Below, in pieces: positions 30,601 to 38,258 of a stretch of 64,000 nucleotides of DNA. The notes beneath the pieces are model-generated. The model saw only the letters and a list, made by a program, of their open reading frames with translations, was not told the origin of the DNA and made no database searches. This DNA is from Cohaesibacter celericrescens (lineage in GTDB: Bacteria; Pseudomonadota; Alphaproteobacteria; Rhizobiales; Cohaesibacteraceae): positions 1-64,000 of the forward strand of contig NZ_PKUQ01000002.1 of assembly GCF_002866925.1 (NCBI RefSeq), in the 5' to 3' direction. The position numbers and the translations under genes were made by a program. Position 1 is the stretch's first letter, and each line of letters begins with the position of its first letter.

Positions 30601-31412
30601 ATCCACTGGCGGCTCGGGTTCGAGCAGAAAGAGCAAAAGCAGAAGAACAGGGCTTGTCCACTGAAATGGCACAAAGACAAGCAACATTTCGTGTATTTGG
30701 TTCCATGCCAGGAGCCTATGGTGCAGGCCTACAAGCCTTGATCGATGAAAAAATCTGGGACAAACGCTCTGACTTTGCCGAGGCATTTGTGGCTTGGGGC
30801 GGGTTTGCCTATGGTGCAGGACAATATGGCGATAAGGCAACGGACAGCCTAAAAACACGCCTTTCTCACGTCGATGCTGTGGTTCAAAACCAGGACAACC
30901 GTGAGCATGACTTGCTCGATTCAGATGACTATTACCAATTTGAAGGCGGGCTAGCAGCCAGCGTCGAAACCTTGAAGGGTACCGCACCCAAGGTCTACCA
31001 CAACGACCATTCCCGCGCAGAACGGCCTGTTATTCGCACGTTGGATGAAGAAATCGCGCGTGTCGTGCGTGGTCGTGCAGCCAACCCCAAATGGATCGCA
31101 GGTGTAATGCGGCATGGTTACAAGGGTGCGTTTGAGATGGCTGCGACGTTGGATTATCTGTTTGCCTTTGCTGCCACGACCAATGCCGTTGGAGATCACC
31201 ATTTTGACCAGCTTTATGAAGCTTATCTGGAAGACAAAACTGTATCGGATTTTCTGAAAGACAAAAACAAACCCGCCTATGATGATATGGTGGACCGGTT
31301 TATCGAAGCCATTGACCGTGGGCTTTGGGCCCCAAGGTCCAACAGCGCAGCCTTTCACTTGAAAGAAAGTCAGCAGAATCGCAGCAATCATAATGAGGAG
31401 ATGATTTCATGA
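27621..31412 (+). CDS. cobN: cobaltochelatase subunit CobN
   Basis: The 1263-residue protein is the large, tetrapyrrole-binding subunit of the late cobalt chelatase, which inserts cobalt into hydrogenobyrinate a,c-diamide using ATP together with CobS and CobT. Typical blocks are KRTGAVIIDHLTPPLARA, PTGRNFFAVDVRSVP, RISGFFRDAFPHQIDLFD, FRVFGSMPGAYGAGLQ and the C-terminal KWIAGVMRHGYKGAFEMAAT. The start MHILAPQAG at 27621 has AAGGT upstream and matches relatives. cobS and cobT are not in this window. It overlaps cobO by 4 bases. Confidence 0.97.
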   Translation: MHILAPQAGRIDDGQEAIDLGQSPGDILILSAADSELSALSASARARKPTDTSLRLANLMGLNHPYSVDLYVEQTARHAKLIILRILGGVEYWQYGLEQMKKLSRGFGIKLLVMPGDDKWDETLAAWSSEDLSIVRRVWRYFVEGGQENLTNALNYAGSLVGEDTGEVPQPLPLPRVGILHEGQSFSDEGAINDYLTTCVPRPARPIVPIFFYRSYVQSAMTAPIDALCASLEQRGLHPVAVFLPSLKDAEAQAFITSLFARLSPSVFLNCTAFALSKAGHAYEATILDPYDCPILQVILSGSSREAWDESPRGLSARDLAMHVVLPELDGRILSRAIAFKEEGQLDAATEYKPVRLEPSLDRVDFVASLADGWAKLRQAPSEQRKLAIVLANYPNKDGRIANGVGLDSPASVVGMLNALRDEGYQTGSIPADSDALMQAVLAGPTNALGVAERKSDIQLDVSFYEQMFADLPKALRNQVTERWGAPNSDPMVREDAFQLAVLTFGNVAIGVQPARGYNIDPKATYHDPALVPPHNYFAFYFWLRKSFGIHAIIHAGKHGNLEWLPGKALALSNSCYPEAALGPVPHLYPFIVNDPGEGCQAKRRTGAVIIDHLTPPLARAESHGAGEELESLVDEFYTAQGVDPRRSAKLLEEIRFLASRTGLDKDAGVGSDDDNEQALQQLDAHLCDIKELQIRDGLHILGQSPEGSLLENLLVAIARVPRGNDAREQSLHRSISEDLGLVVANETFNPLDCDFSLAWDGERPAELTDLSSELWRHCGDTVERIEIAAEKLVSHEMKCPVDWPKTQAVLNWIWQDLQPIVESCGTEEFKHLLAGLDGRFVPPGPSGAPTRGRPDVLPTGRNFFAVDVRSVPSKTAWTIGELSAQRLVERHFQDEGEWLQAIVLTCWGTANMRTGGDDIAQALALLGVRPVWETASGRVTGIEVIRLSDLQRPRVDVTLRISGFFRDAFPHQIDLFDAAVRQVAELDEPQDANPLAARVRAERAKAEEQGLSTEMAQRQATFRVFGSMPGAYGAGLQALIDEKIWDKRSDFAEAFVAWGGFAYGAGQYGDKATDSLKTRLSHVDAVVQNQDNREHDLLDSDDYYQFEGGLAASVETLKGTAPKVYHNDHSRAERPVIRTLDEEIARVVRGRAANPKWIAGVMRHGYKGAFEMAATLDYLFAFAATTNAVGDHHFDQLYEAYLEDKTVSDFLKDKNKPAYDDMVDRFIEAIDRGLWAPRSNSAAFHLKESQQNRSNHNEEMIS

Positions 31413-32032
31413 CTAAAGACATGAATGAAGAGGCGCAAAACGCCCGTCATGCCGAAAAGATGAAGAAAAAGAAAGTGGCACGCGACAAGATACTTGCTAC
31501 CAAAACCATAGAAAAAGGCCTGATCATTGTCCATACAGGCAAAGGCAAGGGAAAATCTACCGCTGCCTTTGGAATGGCCTTTCGATCCCTTGGTCATGGC
31601 CACAAAATCGCAATCATCCAATTTGTCAAAGGCGCATGGAACTCGGGTGAAAAGCAAGTGCTTGAAAAATTCCCCGAGCTTGTAACCATTCGTTCGATGG
31701 GTGAAGGGTTTACCTGGGAAACGCAGGATCGTCAGAAAGATATCGATAACGCCCGATCTGCTTGGGAAACGGCAAAAGAGCTCATTCTGGACCCCAGTAT
31801 TCGTTTCGTATTGATGGATGAATTGAACATCGTCTTGCGTTACGACTATCTGCCTATCGAAGAAGTGGTTGCCTTCTTGAAAGATGAAAAACCAGATGAC
31901 ACCCATGTTGTCATTACCGGTCGCAACGCCAAAGAAGAATTGATCGAAATTGCCGATTTGGTAACAGATATGACTCAGATCAAGCATCCGTTCCGTTCTG
32001 GTGTTAAAGCTCAGGAAGGCATTGAATTCTAA
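31409..32032 (+). CDS. cobO: cob(I)yrinic acid a,c-diamide adenosyltransferase CobO
   Basis: The 207-residue CobO/BtuR/CobA-type enzyme has the P-loop VHTGKGKGKSTAAFG (about 44-58), then IIQFVKGAW, GEGFTWETQD and the metal/nucleotide segment VLMDELNIVLRYDYL. It transfers the adenosyl group from ATP to the reduced corrinoid cobalt. The N-terminus is Lys-rich, as in related proteins. It is the last gene behind riboswitch 1 and is coupled to cobN by a 4-base overlap. Confidence 0.97.
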   Translation: MTKDMNEEAQNARHAEKMKKKKVARDKILATKTIEKGLIIVHTGKGKGKSTAAFGMAFRSLGHGHKIAIIQFVKGAWNSGEKQVLEKFPELVTIRSMGEGFTWETQDRQKDIDNARSAWETAKELILDPSIRFVLMDELNIVLRYDYLPIEEVVAFLKDEKPDDTHVVITGRNAKEELIEIADLVTDMTQIKHPFRSGVKAQEGIEF

Positions 32033-32144
32033 TTCCAAAAGAAACATCAAATTTGCCAAATTTGAGCTGAAATCTCTCTGCATCATTTTGGCAAGTTGAC
32101 TTGTGAAACTCTAGTCCTTATGGACTATAAGCATGATGGTTTTC

Positions 32145-32340
32145 CTCGCACGAGCGTTGCGGGGAAATGAAAAGGGAACATGGTGTGGTGTACCCATCAG
32201 GGACCGAATCCATGGCTGCCCCCGCAACTGTAGTCGGCGAGCTGCCGTCCTTAATAGACCACTGGTTTCTTGTATGAAATCGGGAAGGTGTGGACGGATA
32301 AGTGATGACCCGTGAGCCAGGAGACCTGCCATCAGGCCGT
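32145..32340 (+). ncRNA. cobalamin riboswitch 2, upstream of the cobalt transporter operon
   Basis: The same conserved elements occur in order: GAAAAGGGAACATGGTG (about 32168), GCTGCCCCCGCAACTGTAG (about 32215), GACCACTGG (about 32258), GGGAAGGTG (about 32282) and the B12 box GAGCCAGGAGACCTGCC (32314-32330). Much of the core is identical to riboswitch 1, but the variable stems differ. Its position shows that the transporter downstream is cobalamin-controlled, which argues for cobalt rather than nickel as substrate. Confidence 0.96.
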
Positions 32341-32510
32341 TAGACGCATGACTTTCATGCGGATGACACCTCTAAACAAGACGCCGGGGTGTGCGTTTGG
32401 TGGAGAGAGGACTGGCGGCTCGTGATAAAGTTTGTCAGACGTCCCTTCCCAATATTCACAATTCCTTATGCGTCTCCAGCATTGGCAGAGTTTGCCATAG
32501 GAGATAATAA

Positions 32511-33302
32511 GTGACTAATTTTCTAACAAAAGTCGTCGTGGCGAGCAGTTTGCTGCTTTCAACGGCAGCGCAAGCCCATTTTCAATTGGTTTTTACACCG
32601 CAGGTCATTTTTGAACGCACCAGCGACGTTCCGCTAAAATTGCTTTTTTGGCATCCTTTTGAAAATGGCCACGTCATGGATATGGTGACGCCCCAATCCT
32701 TTTATGCCGTTCATAAAGGCAAAAAAATTGACCTGATGAACAGCCTGAAGCCAATGCGCTTCAAAGGATCGAGCAACGAAGGCGATGGCTTTGACGCCTC
32801 AATCAAACTCAAGCGCAATGGTGACTATATTCTCGTTGTTGAGCCGACTCCCTATTTTGAGGGCAGTGAAGACATGTTTATTCAGCAGATCACCAAGAGC
32901 TATTTGAATAAGGGTGGTGTTCCTTCTGGCTGGGAAGAGCCTGTGGGACTCGTCGCTGAAATTATACCCCTCAATAAACCAACCAATGTTATCGCCGGTT
33001 CAACCTTTACGGGGCGCGTGCTGTCTGAAGGCAAACCAGTCGCGGGTGCCGAGATTGAAGTCGAATATCTCGCAGCTACCCCAGACATGGACACCAATTC
33101 CCCAACCTCCACCACCGCTACTCCCCCAGCTGGCGGTACGATTGTCGCTTTGTCCGATGCCAATGGCTATTTCACATTTGGCATCCCAAAAGCTGGTTTT
33201 TGGGGTTTTGCTGCCTTGGGTGTTGGGCCTGCAACCGAATATGAAGGCAAGGCGCTTTCGCAGGACGCGGTGATATGGATAAAAGCACATGACATCGACT
33301 AG
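32511..33302 (+). CDS. DUF4198 periplasmic protein, NikK-like component of a cobalt ECF transporter
   Basis: The 263-residue protein has a signal peptide (about 1-22, ending AAQA) and a DUF4198 domain. After cleavage the mature N-terminus would start with His (HFQLVFTP), a likely metal ligand. A carboxypeptidase-regulatory-like beta domain follows (TFTGRVLSEGKPVAGAEIEVEY), then a Pro/Thr-rich loop. NikK proteins accompany NikM/CbiM permeases in nickel/cobalt ECF systems. It is the first gene behind riboswitch 2 and should deliver or sense Co2+ in the periplasm. Confidence 0.87.
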   Translation: MTNFLTKVVVASSLLLSTAAQAHFQLVFTPQVIFERTSDVPLKLLFWHPFENGHVMDMVTPQSFYAVHKGKKIDLMNSLKPMRFKGSSNEGDGFDASIKLKRNGDYILVVEPTPYFEGSEDMFIQQITKSYLNKGGVPSGWEEPVGLVAEIIPLNKPTNVIAGSTFTGRVLSEGKPVAGAEIEVEYLAATPDMDTNSPTSTTATPPAGGTIVALSDANGYFTFGIPKAGFWGFAALGVGPATEYEGKALSQDAVIWIKAHDID

Positions 33303-33334
33303 ACAAAGCCTATCGCTCCAAGCGAGGTGCTTAC

Positions 33335-33958
33335 ATGCATATTATTGATGGTGCTCTGAGCAATGAAGTTGCGATTGCCGGGGTTGTTATGACCGTTGGT
33401 GGATTGGCAATAGGGTTACGCAAACTCGACATGGAGCTGATTCCTGCCGCCGGTGTACTCAGCGCCACCTTTTTTGTTGCGTCTCTCATTCATGTGCCGC
33501 TTGGTGTTTCAAGTGTGCATTTGATCATGAATGGCCTAGCCGGGATTATTCTCGGCTGGGCGGCTTTCCCTGCGTTGTTTGTGGGGTTGTTGTTGCAAGC
33601 GATCTTTTTTGCGTTTGGTGGAATTTCGGTACTGGGTGTCAACGCCGTCAATATCGCCGGTCCTGCCGTGATCGTCGGCCTTATAGCACGCCCCTTCATA
33701 GTAAATTCCACATCCACACGAAAAGTGGCAATTATTGGCGGAATCGCTGGTGGATTAGCCGTTTCTATGACGACTTTGTTTGTTGCTATCGCTTTGGCTT
33801 TGTCCGGTGAAAATTTTGTGGCCGCTGCGAAACTCGTGTTCATCGCCCACATTCCAGTCATGGTCATTGAGGGGCTTTTAACCGCTGCGGCGCTGTATCT
33901 TATCCATCGGGTTAAACCGGAGCTTTTCCATGTCATGAGCAGAAAGGTATCGCAATGA
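33335..33958 (+). CDS. cbiM: cobalt ECF transporter substrate-binding permease CbiM
   Basis: The 207-residue integral membrane protein begins MHIIDGALS; the conserved N-terminal His2 loops back into the membrane and coordinates the metal in CbiM/NikM proteins. Six to seven hydrophobic helices follow, with LGVSSVHLIMNGLAGIILGW carrying the second conserved His. It forms the S component of the transporter with CbiQ and CbiO. The stop overlaps the next gene by 4 bases. Confidence 0.95.
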   Translation: MHIIDGALSNEVAIAGVVMTVGGLAIGLRKLDMELIPAAGVLSATFFVASLIHVPLGVSSVHLIMNGLAGIILGWAAFPALFVGLLLQAIFFAFGGISVLGVNAVNIAGPAVIVGLIARPFIVNSTSTRKVAIIGGIAGGLAVSMTTLFVAIALALSGENFVAAAKLVFIAHIPVMVIEGLLTAAALYLIHRVKPELFHVMSRKVSQ

Positions 33959-34650
33959 ACAAGTCAATTGCTGCAATATTTAGCGGCTTGTTGCTGCTGG
34001 TTGGGTTGTCCTTGCCTGCTTACGCCCACAAGGTCATCGTGTCTGCCTATGCTGAAGGGGCACTCATTGAAGGCGAAATCGGATTTTCGGGTGGCGATGC
34101 GTCGGCCAACACCATCGTTGACGTATTGGACGATGCTGGAAATAAAATAGGAGAAACCAAAACGAATGAAGACGGTATTTTCCAATTCACTCCGACACAA
34201 CACATCCCGCACACCTTTCGTGCGAACCTAGGTCAAGGTCATATCGCGATTTATCGATTAGACATTGATGAATTACCCGAAGGTTTGGCAACGAAAGATG
34301 CAAAGGGTCCCGTTGAAGAAGGCATCAAAGAACCGGTAAGAGCCCCGGCTACACGGGCCAATGAAAATCCTGTTAGCCTCGATCAAGAGGCTTTGCAGGA
34401 AATCATTCGCAACAGCGTAAAAGCGGAACTGGCGGCCTTTCAGCCCGAGATTGCTTCTGCAATTCGAAAAGAAACAAAACCTGTTTGGAAGGAAATTGCG
34501 GCCTACAAAGAAAAGAATGATTTTCAGACCATTCTTGGAGGTATTGGCTATATTTTGGGTCTGTTCGGGGTTGGCTTTTATTTTGCCGCAAGACGCGAGC
34601 GGAAGAAAGCAGAAGCAGGCAGCAACCCCGCAAAAGGAAATACCGAATGA
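33955..34650 (+). CDS. NikL/CbiN-like membrane-anchored component of the cobalt transporter
   Basis: The 231-residue protein has a signal sequence (about 1-24) ending AYA and followed by HKVIVSAYAEG, a periplasmic beta domain (about 25-110), a charged linker with predicted coiled coil, and one C-terminal transmembrane helix (GIGYILGLFGVGFYFAA) followed by a basic tail. This is the NikL layout and takes the place of CbiN, which is not encoded here. The mature N-terminal His parallels that of the DUF4198 protein and CbiM. It overlaps both neighbours by 4 bases. Confidence 0.85.
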   Translation: MNKSIAAIFSGLLLLVGLSLPAYAHKVIVSAYAEGALIEGEIGFSGGDASANTIVDVLDDAGNKIGETKTNEDGIFQFTPTQHIPHTFRANLGQGHIAIYRLDIDELPEGLATKDAKGPVEEGIKEPVRAPATRANENPVSLDQEALQEIIRNSVKAELAAFQPEIASAIRKETKPVWKEIAAYKEKNDFQTILGGIGYILGLFGVGFYFAARRERKKAEAGSNPAKGNTE

Positions 34651-35465
34651 GTGAATTGCTAGAACAGGCAGGACAAGCCCGACCCGACCGGATGTCTCAA
34701 GATGATGTCTCTGTGATTACATCAAACAAGATGTGGATCCGGATGCTTGATCCTCGGGTTCGCATTGTCAGCGTTGTTGCGTTTGCTGTGACGATCGTAC
34801 AATTGTCCAGCCTGCCTCTTCTGGCCGTTTCTCTTGGGCTTGCGTTTTTTCTTATGACGCAAGCTCGCTTGCCCTTTTGGCCGACAGCCAAACGGGTTGC
34901 CATGATGGACGGATTTATCGTCTTTTTGCTTATCATGCTGCCCTTTACGACACCAGGCCAAGCCATGTTCCATATTTTGGGTTTTGCTGCCAGTTTCGAA
35001 GGGTTGCAAAAGGCAATCATCATTCTGTTCAAGGCCAATGCGATCGTCATGACCACATTGTCCCTATTAGGAACGCTCGAAGCTGTGACGCTCGGCCATG
35101 CGCTCGCTCGCCTCAAAGTTCCAGACAGTCTAGTGCATTTGTTGTTGTTCACAGTGCGCTATATAGAAGTTCTGCATGCGGAATATCGCCGTCTTAGAAC
35201 TGCAATGAAATGTCGTGGCTTCAGTCCCTCCAACAGCTGGCACACCTACCGCAGTGTCGGATATCTTGTTGGTATGCTGTTGATCCGGTCCTTTGAGCGC
35301 TCAGAGCGTATTCTTCAAGCCATGAAATGTCGCGGTTTTCAGGGGCAGTTTCATATTCTCGATAGCATCGAGTTTACACGGCGCGACGCCGTTTTTTCCA
35401 GTTTTGCAAGCCTCGTCATGCTGACGCTGGTCGCACTTGAGGTTATGTATGGCCCTGTTGCTTGA
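34647..35465 (+). CDS. cbiQ: cobalt ECF transporter T component CbiQ
   Basis: The 272-residue membrane protein shows the ECF-T signature: two copies of an Ala-x-x-x-Arg-Gly type coupling motif, here MKCRGF, at about residues 188-193 and 228-233. They contact the ATPase grooves. Four to five hydrophobic segments are present (about 35-110 and 240-265). CbiQ transmits ATP hydrolysis by CbiO to the S component CbiM. Its end overlaps cbiO by 17 bases. Confidence 0.95.
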   Translation: MSELLEQAGQARPDRMSQDDVSVITSNKMWIRMLDPRVRIVSVVAFAVTIVQLSSLPLLAVSLGLAFFLMTQARLPFWPTAKRVAMMDGFIVFLLIMLPFTTPGQAMFHILGFAASFEGLQKAIIILFKANAIVMTTLSLLGTLEAVTLGHALARLKVPDSLVHLLLFTVRYIEVLHAEYRRLRTAMKCRGFSPSNSWHTYRSVGYLVGMLLIRSFERSERILQAMKCRGFQGQFHILDSIEFTRRDAVFSSFASLVMLTLVALEVMYGPVA

Positions 35466-36096
35466 AACCGAAGATCTGCATTTTTCCTATCATGGCTTTG
35501 AGCCCTGTCTGAGCGGCGTAACGATGGCGGTGAATGCAGGTGAGCGCATTGGACTGGTCGGTCATAACGGTGCGGGCAAAAGCACGCTGCTACATTTACT
35601 TGTTGGATTGAACAAGCCTTCTTCCGGGCGGATTGCTGCTTTTGGTCGCGATTATCAAAGCGAAGAGGATTTTCGCCTGTTGCGGCGGCGGGTGGGGCTT
35701 GTCTTCCAAGATCCTGACGATCAGCTTTTCTGCCCTACTGTCGCTGAAGATGTGGCGTTTGGGCCACTCAATCTAGGCTACAGCATCCAAGACGCAATGT
35801 GTATCGTTGACGAAACTCTGGCCTCGTTGGGGCTATCTGAATTCCGCGAGCGGATCACACATAAATTGTCAGGCGGGCAAAAGCGATTGGTATCGCTGGC
35901 GACCGTGTTGGCCATGAAACCGGACATATTGTTGTTGGATGAACCAACCAACGCTTTGGATGAAAAAACCACGCGCAGTTTGATCGATATCCTTGTCAAC
36001 CTTCCGCAAGCCATGGTTATTGTCTCACATGATCGGGCTTTCCGAGAGGAAGTGGTAACCCGTACTATTCTGATGGAGGGTGGACAGATCCGCTAA
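35449..36096 (+). CDS. cbiO: cobalt ECF transporter ATPase CbiO
   Basis: The 215-residue ABC ATPase has Walker A GHNGAGKST (about 42-50), the Q-loop VFQDPDDQLF, the signature KLSGGQKRL, Walker B ILLLDEPT and the switch His in VSHD. The start MALLLETEDLHFSY at 35449 is chosen over a GTG-like upstream codon; it overlaps cbiQ. At 215 residues it is shorter than many CbiO proteins (about 270) because it lacks the extra C-terminal domain. Confidence 0.95.
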   Translation: MALLLETEDLHFSYHGFEPCLSGVTMAVNAGERIGLVGHNGAGKSTLLHLLVGLNKPSSGRIAAFGRDYQSEEDFRLLRRRVGLVFQDPDDQLFCPTVAEDVAFGPLNLGYSIQDAMCIVDETLASLGLSEFRERITHKLSGGQKRLVSLATVLAMKPDILLLDEPTNALDEKTTRSLIDILVNLPQAMVIVSHDRAFREEVVTRTILMEGGQIR

Positions 36097-36189
36097 AGCG
36101 CTTTTCCTTGGTGTGCTAGCGAGTTAGTCTCACCCTACACTATTCGCAGTGCTTCCCGATGAGACTTGTCCACCGTAGTAGGACAATGA

Positions 36190-36360
36190 ATGATGGAAGC
36201 TGAAAACCATGTCAGTGCGGTTGATCCAATCAGGAGACCAAGACTGACCTGCAGGATTGAACAGGACGTTCTTGCCCTTGATGGTAGGCACGCCACTTTC
36301 CCCTGCTCCATTGTTATTTCACAACTGCCGATGCAGTTGCTTGAACATTTGAACCGATAG
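36190..36360 (+). CDS. small hypothetical protein upstream of cbiX
   Basis: A 56-codon frame opens with ATGATGGAAGC at 36190 and ends at TAG 36358-36360, 10 bases before the cbiX GTG. AGGA lies 6 bases upstream of the first ATG. The translation is balanced in composition (MMEAENHVSAVDP, then RLTCRIEQDVLALDGRHATF, then SQLPMQLLEHLNR) with no low-complexity bias, and the frame fills most of the otherwise empty cbiO-cbiX gap. Two cysteines and two histidines are present. No family is recognised. It could be a small accessory protein of cobalt insertion or a translated leader of cbiX. Confidence 0.55.
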   Translation: MMEAENHVSAVDPIRRPRLTCRIEQDVLALDGRHATFPCSIVISQLPMQLLEHLNR

Positions 36361-36370
36361 GGGATCAGAC

Positions 36371-37534
36371 GTGACCAATTCTGGACCAAAAGAAGAAAAA
36401 CTTGGCGTGATGATTTGTGGCCACGGTAGCCGCAATAAAGAGGCCGTCAATCAATTTGCCAAACTCTCAGAGAGATTGCGTCCACGCTTTCCCGACTATC
36501 CCGTTGACTATGGGTATTTGGAGTTTGCCAATCCGGTCATTTCCAATGGCCTTGATAATTTGGTGGCGCAAGGCTGCACACGCATTCTCGCTGTTCCCGG
36601 CATGTTGTTTGCTGCTGGCCATGCCAAAAACGACATTCCCTCTGTGCTCAATGCCTATCAGGCCAAAACCCCCGGCGTGACCATCGAATATGGCCGTGAG
36701 TTGGGGCTTGATTTGAAAATGATCAAGGCCGCTGGCGCACGGGTTCAAGAGGCTGTTGATGCAGCCAATGCCGAGTATGGTGACTTGCCATTGACCGAGA
36801 CCATGTTGATGGTGGTTGGCCGAGGTGCCTCTGACCCTGATGCCAATTCCAACGTCAACAAACTGATGCGCCTTCTTTGGGAAGGCATGGGCTTTGGCTG
36901 GGGAGAAGTTTGTTATTCGGGCGTCACCTTTCCATTAGTGGAACCGGGTTTGGAGCACGCAGCCAAACTTGGATACAAACGCATCATCGTATTCCCTTAC
37001 TTCCTGTTCACCGGCATTCTGGTGCGGCGCATCTATAACTTCACTGATGAAGTTGCTGCGCGCCATCCGGACATGCAGTTTGTTAAAGCCGGATATCTCA
37101 ACGATCAGGATTATGTGATTGAAACCTTTGAAGACCGCGTGCAGGAAATCCTTGAAGGCACCAACAATATGAACTGCCAACTGTGCAAATATCGTGCGCA
37201 GGTTCTGGGGTTTGAGAAAGAAGTCGGTCTGAAGCAAGAAAGCCATCATCACCATGTTGAAGGTGTTGAAACTGCAGACTGTGAATATTGCGTGGATAAC
37301 AAGTGCACAAACGAGTGCTTGAAACACAAGCCATCCACAGGTCATCAACATAATCACAGTCACGATCATGGCCATACACATGCCCACGGCGATGAACATA
37401 CACATGATCACGGGCACGAACACAAACATGAGCACGGGCATTCGCACGATGACAAAGCCCATGATCACCATCATCACCCCTATCCGCATGCCGATCATCC
37501 CCACGGTCCGAACAGCATGTATAAAAAGGATTGA
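36371..37534 (+). CDS. cbiX: sirohydrochlorin cobaltochelatase CbiX, long form with His-rich tail
   Basis: The 387-residue protein starts at GTG with AGGGGAT upstream. Two CbiX-type chelatase domains occupy about 1-260: the first with MICGHGSRNKEA and GHAKNDIPSVLNAY, the second with VVGRGASDPDANSNVNKL and the IVFPYFLFTGILV strand. A Cys cluster follows (MNCQLCKYR, then DCEYCVDNKCTNEC), compatible with an iron-sulfur or metal site. The C-terminal stretch of about 70 residues is extremely rich in His with Asp/Glu, a likely cobalt store. CbiX inserts cobalt early, into sirohydrochlorin. cobH starts 19 bases downstream. Confidence 0.95.
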   Translation: MTNSGPKEEKLGVMICGHGSRNKEAVNQFAKLSERLRPRFPDYPVDYGYLEFANPVISNGLDNLVAQGCTRILAVPGMLFAAGHAKNDIPSVLNAYQAKTPGVTIEYGRELGLDLKMIKAAGARVQEAVDAANAEYGDLPLTETMLMVVGRGASDPDANSNVNKLMRLLWEGMGFGWGEVCYSGVTFPLVEPGLEHAAKLGYKRIIVFPYFLFTGILVRRIYNFTDEVAARHPDMQFVKAGYLNDQDYVIETFEDRVQEILEGTNNMNCQLCKYRAQVLGFEKEVGLKQESHHHHVEGVETADCEYCVDNKCTNECLKHKPSTGHQHNHSHDHGHTHAHGDEHTHDHGHEHKHEHGHSHDDKAHDHHHHPYPHADHPHGPNSMYKKD

Positions 37535-37553
37535 ACGGGTTTGATTGTGCATT

Positions 37554-38258
37554 ATGGCATTTGACTATGAGAAAGACCCCGCAGCGATTTATGCAAAATC
37601 ATTTCAGATAATACGAAGTGAATCTGCTGAATCTCTGGCACAAATTCCAGAGTCAGTCGAACCCTTGGCGGTCCGATTGATGCATGCGGTTGGCATGACT
37701 GATCTGGTACCCGATCTACGGTTTAGCACACGGTGTATGGCAGCTGGCATCGCCGCCATACAGCAAGGCAATCCGATTTTGGTTGACACACAAATGGTGG
37801 CGGGCGGCATAACACGCCGCTTTCTATCAGTTGATCACGGCGGCGCGGGCAACGATGTTTTGGTGACACTCAATGATCCGTTAGTTCCGCACTTGGCGGC
37901 CGAAATAGGCACGACACGAACAGCAGCAGCGATGGAGCTTTGGCGTCCCCATTTGGACGGCGCGGTTGTGGCAATTGGCAACGCGCCGACGGCGCTTTTT
38001 CGATTGTTGGAAATGATACGAGACGGCGAAAGCAAACCGGCGTTGGTGCTCGGGTTTCCGGTTGGTTTTGTCGGGGCGGCTGAATCCAAACAATGTTTGG
38101 TCGACGAAGCAGATGCATTGGATCTGGACTATGTTGCCCTGTTGGGCCGTCGTGGCGGAACGCCTTTGGCCAGCGCTGCGGTCAATGCCTTGTCCATCGC
38201 GGCACTTGGCAAAGGGGATCAGCCTGCTGATCCAAAGCCGAATGAGAGAAATAGATGA
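37554..38258 (+). CDS. cobH: precorrin-8X methylmutase CobH
   Basis: The 234-residue CobH/CbiC enzyme moves the C11 methyl group to C12 to form (cobalt-)hydrogenobyrinate. The catalytic-His region is LMHAVGMTDLV, followed by FSTRCMAAGIAAI, LVDTQMVAGGI and the GFPVGFVGAAESK block. The start at 37554 (MAFDYEKDP) is preferred over the in-frame codon three positions earlier. It overlaps cobL by 4 bases and begins the corrin-ring operon cobH-cobL-cobI-cbiG/cobJ-cobM. Confidence 0.96.
   Translation: MAFDYEKDPAAIYAKSFQIIRSESAESLAQIPESVEPLAVRLMHAVGMTDLVPDLRFSTRCMAAGIAAIQQGNPILVDTQMVAGGITRRFLSVDHGGAGNDVLVTLNDPLVPHLAAEIGTTRTAAAMELWRPHLDGAVVAIGNAPTALFRLLEMIRDGESKPALVLGFPVGFVGAAESKQCLVDEADALDLDYVALLGRRGGTPLASAAVNALSIAALGKGDQPADPKPNERNR

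Noticed and set aside
31388..32086. 232-codon minus-strand frame
   Set aside because: It lies antisense to cobO, which has full family motifs.
36935..37552. 205-codon minus-strand frame rich in Met and Val
   Set aside because: It is the antisense image of the His-rich tail of cbiX.
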